DNA from: Bacteroidales bacterium
GTDB taxonomy: Bacteria > Bacteroidota > Bacteroidia > Bacteroidales > UBA932
Reading direction: 5' to 3'
Length of the DNA: 6,654 bases
NCBI GenBank assembly: GCA_018433265.1
Contig: JAHDRO010000023.1
Span: 1 to 6,654 of the forward strand
In this document: in pieces, positions 1-5,991 of the stretch
Numbering within the stretch: the stretch's first letter is position 1
Layout: each line of letters starts with the position of its first letter
The notes under the pieces: generated by a model
What the model saw: the letters and a program-made list of their open reading frames with translations, nothing else
What the model was told of the DNA's origin: nothing
Database searches by the model: none
Translations under genes and position numbers: made by a program

Positions 1-8
1 GAAAATTG

Positions 9-16
9 TATATTTA
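9..16 (+). promoter_or_regulatory. Possible -7 box of the IS1182 transposase promoter
   Basis: TATATTTA differs at one base from the Bacteroidota -7 consensus TAnnTTTG and lies 22 bp before the transposase ATG. The matching -33 element would fall outside the window. In AT-rich DNA this match could be chance. Confidence 0.25.
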
Positions 17-38
17 ACAGTAATTTAATTAGTTAGAT

Positions 39-1405
39 ATGCAACATGTTATTGGTGAAGATAGAAATCAGTTCCAAATTATTTATTTAGAACAATTGGT
101 TCCGGAAAATTCCTGGGCAAGAGTAATTGATCTATTTGTAGACTTACTACCTCTTGCAGAACTCGGGTTTAAGCACTCGACTATACAGAATGAGGGACGA
201 CCACCTTATGATCCTGCAATGTTACTTAAGCTTTATTTATATGGGTATAAATATTCCATAAGATCATCCAGGAAATTGGAACACGCATGTAAAGTTAATG
301 TTGAACTGTGGTGGTTGCTAAAAGGGTTAACTCCCTCTTTCAGAACTATTGCTTATTTCAGAAAAGAAAATTCCAATGCATTTACAGCAACTTTCAAGAG
401 GTTTGTTTTGATGCTTAAAGATTTAGACCTAATTGAGGGAGAAACAATTGCAATTGATTCATTTAAGATTTTCGCACAAAACAGTATTAGAAAAAACTTT
501 ACTCAGAAAAAGATAGACAGGCACCTTGACTACATTGACAAAAAAGTTGCAGAATATGAAGCTCAATTAGACGAGTCTGATGCAGAGGATAAGGCAGTGC
601 TCAAGGAAAAGATTCAATTGAAACTTAACAGACGTAAAAAATATGAGGAACTAAACAAGGCTCTTAAAGATAGTGGAGAATCTCAAATCAGTCTTACAGA
701 CAAGGATGCACGAGCCCTTATGCTGGCAAATAACATCTCTGGTATTGGTTTTAATATTCAAGCAGCAGCTGATGCCAAAAATAAATTACTGATTCATTCT
801 CATATTGTTTGTAAGGATTCCGGTATTTGCACTTATTCATCACCTATGCCAAGTACTACACCTTATGATAATTGCCTGCCACTTTCATCCTTTATTTACA
901 ATAACGAAGGAAATTGTTATACCTGCCCTTCCGGTGAAAAGATGACTTGTGGCTCCGGATGGATCAACAGAGGACATTATAAATCCAAAATTTATAAAAC
1001 TAAGGCTTGTAAAAATTGTCAAAAGAGAAAAATATGCACTCAGAATAAAGGAGGGAGAATTATCGAGAGAAGTGAATTTCAGGATATAATTGATGAAAAC
1101 AATAGAAGGGTTCTTGACAACCCTGATTATTACAAACTTCGAAGAGCAATAATTGAACATTCTTTACCCTAATGAGAGGCAAGAAGAATGCAATGAGTGA
1201 AGCCTATATCCTTATGATTATTTATAATCTTAAACGTTGTTTGTCAATAATGGGAGAAAAAGACTTTAGAGATAAGATCAAAAGTCATTATTTTCATTAT
1301 TTATATTATTATACGCTATTTTGTTTCCAATTTAATTGTGAAAATAATTCCCATTATTTGAAAATCAATTTTATGAGAGCCCAATATCCTTATTATAAAA
1401 ACTAG
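39..1405 (+). pseudogene. IS1182-family DDE transposase, two internal deletions, one causing a frameshift
   Basis: The enzyme would cut and join element ends for transposition. Residues about 50-112 are the DUF772-like N-terminal domain (GRPPYDPAMLLKLYLYGY, then IRSSRKLE and FRKEN). The first catalytic Asp is D140 (AIDSFK). The sequence then reaches the family core (IQAAADAKNKLLIHSHI, near residue 255) but jumps at about nt 810-816 directly to DSGICTY. The stretch carrying the second catalytic Asp (usually AD-GY) is missing, about 45 codons, in frame. A cysteine-rich segment (CPSGEKMTC, ACKNCQKRKIC) and the catalytic Glu region (RRAIIEH, E373) remain. At about nt 1163 a second deletion removes the usual FGT-KRQWG segment and shifts the frame. 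The first frame stops at 1170-1172, and the C-terminus (MRGKKNAMSEAYIL, YNLKRCLSIM) continues in another frame to 1405. The start ATG at 39 fits the family N-terminus (MQHV). Deletion sizes are estimates from the remembered family pattern. Confidence 0.88.
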
Positions 1406-1426
1406 TATAAAAAACCAATCAGTAGA

Positions 1427-1450
1427 CACTTCGTTTAAAAAGTGGTTTTT
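1427..1450 (+). terminator. Weak candidate terminator after the IS1182 transposase
   Basis: A 5-bp stem (CACTT at 1427-1431 with AAGTG at 1440-1444) is followed by GTTTTT. An alternative 8-bp stem pairs AAAAACCA (1410-1417) with TGGTTTTT (1443-1450). The stems are short and AT-rich. They may instead be part of the subterminal end of the IS. Confidence 0.25.
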
Positions 1451-1460
1451 GCACAGACTC

Positions 1461-1653
1461 CTTTAGCCCTTCAGTCTGTTTGCTTGTAAACCCACCTATC
1501 ATCCCCTTCGTCTTTTCAATATTACTTTCAATGTACGAAATAGCTGCTTTTATATTCTTATTGAAGTCAATCTCGGTCTTGGCTTATTTCTCTACTTCTG
1601 CGAGAGCAGCCCAGAAACCATCTCTCAAGTCGAGAATATAGGCTTTATATTTA
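1461..1653 (-). pseudogene. Unrecognised protein fragment trapped between two insertion sequences
   Basis: This stretch lies between the right end of the IS1182 copy and the left end of the IS5 copy. On the minus strand it reads as plausible protein with one internal stop (TAA at 1586-1584). The first part is KYKAYILDLRDGFWAALAEVEK; after the stop come AKTEIDFNKNIKAAISYIES and NIEKTKGMIGGFTSKQTEG. The composition is hydrophilic and helix-prone. No start codon or natural terminus is present, since both ends are cut at IS junctions, and no counterpart is visible beyond the IS5 right end. I do not recognise the family. It is most likely debris of an older gene; coding by chance cannot be excluded. 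Confidence 0.4.
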
Positions 1654-1670
1654 GTGCATCTCTAAAAACT
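1654..1670 (+). repeat. Left terminal inverted repeat of the IS5-family element
   Basis: GTGCATCTCTAAAAACT pairs with the right end at 14 of 17 bases, with differences at positions 2, 6 and 10. The conserved CTC-n-AAAAACT inner part supports a genuine end. Confidence 0.75.
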
Positions 1671-1740
1671 CATTGTTGATATATATGCCTAATTGTTAAT
1701 AATATAAAGTTGATTTTATTGACTATATTTTATATCTTGA

Positions 1741-2665
1741 CAAGAAAAGCGCGAGATAAAAAATATAAATGATTTAGGCCTGTTTGATGACCATTTTTTA
1801 ATGGAAAAGCTTACTAAGCTTGGCGATCCGCTAAAAAAAATGGATAAATTTATTGACTGGAAAATATTTCAATCACCTATAAATGAAGCATTTAAAAATG
1901 AAGATAGGGACTTATCGAAGTGAGGCCGCCCTGCATTTAACCGGTTGATATTGTTCAAAGCCCTTATTATTCAAAGTCTGTATAACCTTTCTGATGAACA
2001 GTTGGAATATCAAATTGTTGACCGGGCAAGTTTTAAGCAGTTTTTGGAAATGAAGAAAAGTGACAAGGTTCCTGACAGTAAAACATTTTGGTTGTTCCGG
2101 GAGCAGCTTATAGAAAAAGACCAGCTTTGTAGAGGCTCCACGCCAACGAAATACCCGCAAAGAGAACAAACATATTAAAGAGACAGGTACAGCGCCAGGG
2201 GAGTGGAAAGTGAAGCCCCATAAATTAGCACAGAAGGACGTGGATGCCAGGTGGACAAAGAAAAACAACACGACCTTCTATGGAACAGTTGCATTGGTAC
2301 GTGACTCTCAGGTTATGTAACAGTTGCTGACAGAGAAAGACGAGGGACAACCGCTTTATGCTGATAGCGCTTATACAGGAGAGGATCAGGAAACAGTTTA
2401 CAAAAAGAAAAAAGTCATCAACATAATAATTGAGAAAAGCTACCGCAACAAACCATTGACCGAAGGACAGAAAGCCAATAACAAAGAGAAATCCAGGACA
2501 AGAGTAAGGATCGAACACGTGTTCGGCTTTGTAGAAAACTGCATGCATGGCTCCATTGTCCGTACTATTGGGATTGCGAGAGCGAAAACGAAAATCGGGC
2601 TAATGAATCTCACTTACAATATCAGTCGTTGTACTCAGTTAAAAATAGCAGTATCCATGGGATAG
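1741..2665 (+). pseudogene. IS5-family DDE transposase, frameshifted with stops and deletions
   Basis: The N-terminal part is readable from 1741 (no ATG at its head) with NDLGLFDDHF, KLTKLGDPLKKMDKFIDW, a TGA stop at 1921-1923, then GRPAFNRLILFKAL, YNLSDEQLEYQIVDR and KVPDSKTFWLFREQL. All are typical of the IS5 group. After EKDQ (about 2125) the frame shifts by one and about 30 codons are missing, including the first catalytic Asp (normally in IVDAS). The second frame gives FVEAPRQRNTRKEN, HKLAQKDVDARWTKKN, a further gap of about 20 codons after TFYG, and a degraded TDASVHDSQ motif (now TVALVRDSQ). A TAA stop follows at 2318-2320, then DEGQPLYADSAYTG (second Asp at 2363-2365), RNKPLTEGQK and RIEHVFGF (catalytic Glu at 2513-2515). 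The C-terminus IGLMNLTYNISR is intact. No functional enzyme is possible without readthrough and repair. Confidence 0.9.
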
Positions 2666-2737
2666 GTATGCCCGGACGTGAAAGATGCGTTTTTATAAGT
2701 ACCTGATATTAATCAAATAAAAAAATAGGGGGTAAAA

Positions 2738-2769
2738 TTAGGTTTTTCGAAAACTAAAATATATATTTG
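2738..2769 (+). promoter_or_regulatory. Candidate outward promoter in the IS5 right end
   Basis: TATATTTG at 2762-2769 is a perfect match to the Bacteroidota -7 consensus TAnnTTTG. TTAG at 2738-2741 matches the -33 TTTG box at three of four positions, with 20 bp between them, the usual spacing. Transcription would begin near 2775 and leave a leader of about 55 nt before the ATG at 2832. It points out of the IS into the exported-protein gene. AT-richness makes chance matches possible. Confidence 0.4.
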
Positions 2770-2794
2770 AATTTAATAATGGCATCAAAAAAGT

Positions 2795-2811
2795 AGTTTT
2801 TCGAGGTGCCC
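2795..2811 (+). repeat. Right terminal inverted repeat of the IS5-family element
   Basis: AGTTTTTCGAGGTGCCC is the inverted partner of 1654-1670. A partial copy of its inner half (GTTTTTCGA) also occurs at 2742-2750 inside the element, possibly a subterminal transposase site. Confidence 0.75.
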
Positions 2812-2831
2812 TTAAATTATAACTTTAAACA

Positions 2832-4130
2832 ATGAAACTAGAAAGGTTAATTAGAGCAAGCATTGCAATTGTAGTTTTAACTACTATCAGTGTTACCAAT
2901 TTGTATTCTCAAGGTTATTATAAAGATATATATATGGATGGGGGTATAAAGCTTACCTCAAGGGAAGACCTTCCTGCAGCAAGAAGGCTCAATTTGAGCA
3001 TCGAACACTTTGTTACAGGAAAAGACACTCCAGAATCTCCCTTGACCCATCAAGATACAATAATGCAGCAACAACTTTTTTCAGGAAGTGAAGCAGACCT
3101 AAATGGAGTATTGCTATATCCGGACGGTGCACCACGTTTTAGAATGATCTATGTGAACGGAGGCAAAGCAACACTTCATGGGAGATCTCTTTCAGAAAAA
3201 GGAAGAGCTAATATTCGGACTTTCGTGAATAACGGAGGAAGTTATCTGGGTACCTGTGCCGGGATGTTCCTGGCATCTCTTGGTGTTGCCGTAACAGAAG
3301 ATTCTATTAAGCTGAACCCTGTATATCTTGGAATATGGCCGGGCATTGTCCGTTCAACAAAATTAGCGAAAACGCCTACAGGTCACTTTATAGAGAAAAG
3401 AGCACCTATTTTAAAATATTATGATTTTGGAGGTGATATGCATGTTGACAGTGTTTATCACAATGGTGGTGGATTTGCATACGACGCAAAAGGATTGCCA
3501 AAAGGGACTGAAATATTGATGAGATACGATTATAAACCATTAACAGCAAAAGATTTCTCAATAGATAAAAAAATCAGTTCATGGGCTTGGAAGAATAATG
3601 AAAAAACGGGACGCGTAGTGTTAATAGGATCACATCCGGAAGGGTATACATCAGGAGAGAGATTGGATCTGATGAGCGCACTTATAAGATATGCAATGGA
3701 AGGGTGTGGAACCCCGACAATTAAAGGGGAGTTACTAAACGGAGTTGCGAGAGATATGATAAAATCCACAACTGACAATGACCCTGATTATACAATGATA
3801 GGAGACAAACAGTACCATCATTTTACAACTACAATCCCCAAGAATGCAAAAAATATAAAGGTGGTCTTAAGAGGGACCGACAAATATTGTCTTAACTTAT
3901 ATATGAGAAAAGAGGCTCCAGCCTTTATACAAAAAGCAGATTATATGAACATCTCCTTAGGAGCACAAAAAGAAATTAATATTGATCATCTTTCTGCAGG
4001 CAAATGGTACATTGCTGTTGAATGCGCATCCACCGTTGAGGTTGTCAATTCTCAGTGGGGAGAATTATATTCCGGGGACTTGTCTGTCTTAAATGGAGTG
4101 CCATATTCTATAAAAATAACTTGGGAGTAA
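2832..4130 (+). CDS. Exported BPL_N (glutamine amidotransferase-like) protein with C-terminal PPC-like domain
   Basis: This 432-residue protein starts with a Sec signal peptide: basic MKLERLIR, a hydrophobic core at about 9-22, and likely cleavage near LYS-QG (26-27). It should act in the periplasm or outside the cell. Residues about 100-290 resemble the BPL_N domain, a class-I glutamine-amidotransferase fold: MIYVNGG (104-110), NNGGSYLGTCAGMF with the nucleophile-like Cys142, a YHNGGGF motif, and GSHPEGY with His268 and Glu270. The Cys-His-Glu triad therefore appears complete. Residues about 325-432 resemble a prepeptidase C-terminal (PPC) beta domain: YHHFTTTIP, LNLYMR (354-359), AGKWYIAVE (389-397). 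The substrate is unknown; hydrolysis of an amide or peptide-like bond is only an inference from the triad. The ATG at 2832 is chosen because it yields a clean signal peptide; no Shine-Dalgarno is visible, as is usual in this phylum. IS relics flank it on both sides, so it is probably transcribed alone. Confidence 0.85.
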   Translation: MKLERLIRASIAIVVLTTISVTNLYSQGYYKDIYMDGGIKLTSREDLPAARRLNLSIEHFVTGKDTPESPLTHQDTIMQQQLFSGSEADLNGVLLYPDGAPRFRMIYVNGGKATLHGRSLSEKGRANIRTFVNNGGSYLGTCAGMFLASLGVAVTEDSIKLNPVYLGIWPGIVRSTKLAKTPTGHFIEKRAPILKYYDFGGDMHVDSVYHNGGGFAYDAKGLPKGTEILMRYDYKPLTAKDFSIDKKISSWAWKNNEKTGRVVLIGSHPEGYTSGERLDLMSALIRYAMEGCGTPTIKGELLNGVARDMIKSTTDNDPDYTMIGDKQYHHFTTTIPKNAKNIKVVLRGTDKYCLNLYMRKEAPAFIQKADYMNISLGAQKEINIDHLSAGKWYIAVECASTVEVVNSQWGELYSGDLSVLNGVPYSIKITWE

Positions 4131-4167
4131 ATCTATATAGTACAATTAGTACTGATGCGTTAAATTT

Positions 4168-4450
4168 TTAAAACAAATTAGGTTCCTTGACATTTTGATT
4201 TTGACTGAGTAATTCAGGGTTTGTAAGGAGTTCGTCGAGGTCTATCTTTTCCAAGACAGATACGCCTAGAATCGTTGCAACTTCTGTAATTGTGTATTTA
4301 CTTTTTTAGCTGGCTTTTATCCTTGCGATAATCAGAAAAGTGCATATGGCCACCCAAAGGTGAGTTTTGACCTCGTTCTCTGAGTAACCCCAGAACTTTT
4401 TATTTAATGGTCATGTTCTGCTTTATCCATTTAAAGAACATATCTATTTC
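4168..4450 (-). pseudogene. C-terminal fragment of an IS4-type transposase
   Basis: On the minus strand, starting just after the Trp codon at 4453-4451, the sequence reads EIDMFFKWIKQNMTIK, the end of an IS4-type catalytic core (the family usually has a WQIE-FFKWIKQ motif here). A TAA at 4402-4400 interrupts it. One extra base shifts the frame, after which KKFWGYSENEVKTHLWVAI and CTFLIIARIKAS follow. A second stop lies at 4308-4306, then KSKYTITEVATILGVSVLEK and a C-terminus ending NLF and TAA at 4170-4168. The catalytic N-terminal two thirds are absent. It ends 37 bp beyond the stop codon of the exported-protein gene. Confidence 0.75.
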
Positions 4451-4519
4451 CCAAACCTGATTTGATCGGTTGATATCAAGATTATTAAGCAAGTAAGGAT
4501 AAATATATTTTTCTCTCCT
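4451..4519 (-). pseudogene. Short internal fragment of an IS3 orfB integrase-type transposase
   Basis: About 20 codons read YIYPYLLNNLDINRSNQVW. This is the linker before the catalytic core of IS3-family OrfB proteins, which normally runs YPYLLR-L-I-RPNQVW-TDITY. It is joined in frame to orfA on one side and to the IS4 fragment on the other; the latter joint falls at a Trp codon (4453-4451) that both families plausibly share. The rest of orfB is missing. Confidence 0.65.
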
Positions 4520-4679
4520 AAAAAGAAACTCTTGTTTCCATTGCGAGATTTGATTAGGGTGAACTTCAAATCTTGCTGATAGTTCTGATAATGTTTCTCT
4601 CTCCTTTAATGCCTTGATGTCTATCTTAGCCTTGAAGCTTGAGCTAAATTTGAGTCGATTTCTTTTTTTTCCATGGGTT
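4520..4679 (-). pseudogene. IS3-family orfA (helix-turn-helix subunit), truncated and out of frame with its ATG
   Basis: The minus strand reads KKRNRLKFSSSFKAKIDIKA, then LKERETLSELSARFEVHPNQ and ISQWKQEFL. This is the helix-turn-helix DNA-binding region of IS3 OrfA, about half of the usual protein. The probable ATG (4674-4672) is followed by a G and eight A's, which puts it one base out of frame with this reading; nine A's would restore MEKKRNR. The C-terminal leucine-zipper part is missing, and the frame passes directly into an orfB scrap near 4520. Confidence 0.75.
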
Positions 4680-4693
4680 TAATTTACGTTTTT

Positions 4694-4885
4694 TCAATTA
4701 AGCACATGATCCAATTTTTTTAGGGTATTATATGTTCCCCCTTCCTTGTACTCTTCCAGTAAGGCTGAGATATTGAGAGTATCCACAATCTGGCTGACCA
4801 CTCTTGCAGAATGAACTTGTGGTATTAATTCTTCGAAAGATGGTAGAAGTATAAGATTTTGATGTTGTAAGTAGAAATCCGACAC
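4694..4885 (-). pseudogene. N-terminal fragment of a second IS1182-family transposase
   Basis: From a GTG at 4885 the minus strand encodes QHQNLILLPSFEELIP, HSARVVSQIVDTLNIS and LLEEYKEGGT. This matches the opening of a Bacteroidota IS1182 subgroup, which normally continues SSYHPRMLLK. Similarity stops at about 4733, where unrelated sequence begins (probably the IS3 end); the open frame then runs 13 codons to a TGA at 4696-4694. Only about 50 family residues remain out of several hundred. It belongs to a different IS1182 branch from the copy at 39-1405, whose corresponding region is GRPPYDPAMLLK. Confidence 0.75.
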
Positions 4886-4995
4886 AAATCCAAGGCTTTC
4901 TTGCTGATATTAAGCAGGGAAGCTTTTGTTTTTGTGCAACCTCTTTGGGTGGAATAAAAGTAAAAAAAGCTGCCTGGTACTTTTTAGACAGCCTC
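4730..4995 (-). mobile_element. Remnant of a second IS1182-family element (left end and transposase N-terminus)
   Basis: The outer end on the minus strand is GAGGCTGTCTAAAAAGTACC (4995-4976). It matches the right end of the first IS1182 copy at 12 of 15 positions, as expected for shared terminal repeats. About 110 bp of leader precede the transposase fragment. The distal side is truncated near 4730, apparently at the end of an IS3 element. A second end-like motif (GTTTTTGTGCAACCTC, 4928-4943) lies inside. Confidence 0.65.
4962..4992 (-). terminator. Hairpin plus T-run just inside the IS1182 relic's left end
   Basis: On the minus strand, GCTGTCT (4992-4986) pairs with AGGCAGC (4975-4969), six Watson-Crick pairs and one G-U, followed by seven T's (4968-4962). 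Oriented this way it would stop transcription entering the IS from outside, a common self-protection feature of insertion sequences. On the plus strand the same hairpin has a C-A mismatch and a more distant T-run, so activity there should be weaker. Confidence 0.5.
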
Positions 4996-5085
4996 TATTT
5001 TTTCAGTCTCAGAATACATTTTAGTTAGCAGTTTAGAATATTAGCAATAAGGTGTTATGATTATTTCCTAAATTTGAAAATTAAT

Positions 5086-5988
5086 ATGGTGAACACTTCT
5101 AAACTTAAAAGTATTGTTATGCCGATAGCACTGGTTGTCGGTATATTTTTGGGTTTGACAATTCCAAAAGCGGTTTTAGTGGCAAATGCTGCAATTCCAT
5201 ATTTGATAGGGCTTATGCTTCTTTTTACATATAGTAAATTGGACTTCAGAGAATTAAGCATTTTCCCAATGCCGTTTGCATTAATACTCATTCAGGTTGG
5301 AACTTCTATCATTGCTTATTTTGCTCTTCATCGATGGAATCCGCTTTTTGCCCAGCAGGCATTTATCTGCCTGTTGTGTCCGGTAGCCACTTCTGCTCCT
5401 GTTACAACAAATATTCTCGGGGGCAATACTGCCTCTATTGTCTCTTATACCTTGCTCTGTTATTTTGTTATCGCCCTTGTCTTCCCCTTATTGCTTCCTT
5501 TGGCAGGAGGTGTCGGAGAGGGCACTTTTCTGGCTACATCTTTGGTAATAGCAAAGCAGATGATGCCATTAATTTTTTTGCCTTTAATAGTCGTTGTATT
5601 TGTAAGAAAAATTTCATACAAGATTAATTATTTTCTCGTTAATGGGCAGGATATAGCCTTTTATTTGTGGGGTTTGACACTGGCTATTGTAATAGGCAAG
5701 GCAACAACATATGTTGCGCAACAGCCGTCAAGTTTTATTCCTATGGAGATTGGGCTGGCTCTGATTGCACTTGTGGCCTGCCTGTTGCAATTTGCAATTG
5801 GCCGGGAAGTTGGTCTGCATTATAAGGATGTAATTGCTGCAACGCAGGGACTGGGTCAGAAAAACATTGCTCTTGCCATGTGGATAGGATTTACATATCT
5901 CAATCCTCTCGTGTCAGTTGGACTGGCTGCTTACAGTATATGGCAGAATATTATTAATTCAGCTCAAATTTATCATAAAACAAAATAA
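5086..5988 (+). CDS. BASS (bile acid:sodium symporter)-like membrane transporter
   Basis: This very hydrophobic protein of 300 residues has about nine or ten membrane segments, the usual size of bacterial BASS proteins. Two motifs fit the inverted-repeat core. CPVATSAPVTTNILGGN (98-114) corresponds to the first crossed helix. QGLGQKNIALA (254-264) corresponds to the second, where the family typically has E-x-G-x-QN. The acidic residue usual there for sodium binding appears replaced by Gln254, so ion coupling may differ. Family members move organic anions such as bile acids, pantothenate or keto acids with sodium; the substrate here is unknown. The ATG at 5086 is preferred over an in-frame TTG at 5074 because the latter adds only four polar residues. 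The next gene follows after 3 nt, implying co-transcription. Assignment is by motif and topology and could also cover a divergent SBF-like subfamily. Confidence 0.7.
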   Translation: MVNTSKLKSIVMPIALVVGIFLGLTIPKAVLVANAAIPYLIGLMLLFTYSKLDFRELSIFPMPFALILIQVGTSIIAYFALHRWNPLFAQQAFICLLCPVATSAPVTTNILGGNTASIVSYTLLCYFVIALVFPLLLPLAGGVGEGTFLATSLVIAKQMMPLIFLPLIVVVFVRKISYKINYFLVNGQDIAFYLWGLTLAIVIGKATTYVAQQPSSFIPMEIGLALIALVACLLQFAIGREVGLHYKDVIAATQGLGQKNIALAMWIGFTYLNPLVSVGLAAYSIWQNIINSAQIYHKTK

Positions 5989-5991
5989 AAC

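Larger units (their letters stand above)
1..1460 (+). mobile_element. IS1182-family insertion sequence, left end outside window, inactivated
   Basis: The element is defined by its transposase reading frame and a probable right terminus. The last 15 bases (1446-1460, TTTTTGCACAGACTC) match 12 of 15 positions with 4981-4995 (TTTTTAGACAGCCTC), the outer end of the second IS1182 relic, so both are probably the family's terminal repeat. The left terminus is not in the window, so element length and any target duplication cannot be measured. The transposase is disabled by two deletions, so the copy cannot move by itself, though it might be mobilised in trans by an intact relative. Confidence 0.75.
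1654..2811 (+). mobile_element. IS5-family insertion sequence with both ends, inactivated
   Basis: The left end (1654-1670) and the reverse complement of the right end (2795-2811, GGGCACCTCGAAAAACT) match at 14 of 17 positions. They bracket a degraded IS5-type transposase running left to right. The trinucleotide TTA lies immediately outside both ends (1651-1653 and 2812-2814), compatible with the 3-bp TTA duplication known for part of the IS5 family, though three bases are weak evidence. The remaining 1158 bp are shorter than an intact member because the transposase has at least two internal deletions. The element ends 20 bp before the start codon of the downstream exported protein. Confidence 0.8.

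Noticed and set aside
885..1160. Minus-strand ORF opposite the IS1182 transposase
   Set aside because: It is antisense to a clearly recognisable transposase region and shows no family motif.
1454..1478. CAGACT / AGTCTG inverted repeat as a terminator
   Set aside because: Six-bp stem with a 13-nt loop and no T-run; it straddles the likely IS end and is probably coincidental.
1912..2548. Two overlapping minus-strand ORFs opposite the IS5 transposase
   Set aside because: The plus strand carries conserved IS5 motifs throughout, so these are shadow frames.
2820..2827. TAACTTTA as the promoter of the exported-protein gene
   Set aside because: It lies only 4 bp before the ATG, leaving no leader; the site at 2762-2769 is better placed.
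3530..3778. Minus-strand ORF inside the exported-protein gene
   Set aside because: Shadow of a well-supported plus-strand gene, with no start signal or motif.
1..4995. Composite transposon formed by the two IS1182 copies carrying the exported-protein gene
   Set aside because: The two transposases belong to clearly different IS1182 branches, the second copy is only a fragment, and the first copy's outer end is not in the window.
5069..5076. TAAATTTG as the -7 promoter box of the transporter gene
   Set aside because: Perfect consensus match, but only 9 bp lie between it and the ATG and no TTTG-like box lies 19-21 bp upstream. It would give an almost leaderless mRNA.
5334..5627. Alternative-frame ORF inside the transporter gene
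   Set aside because: The transporter frame has continuous membrane segments and family motifs, whereas this frame has none.
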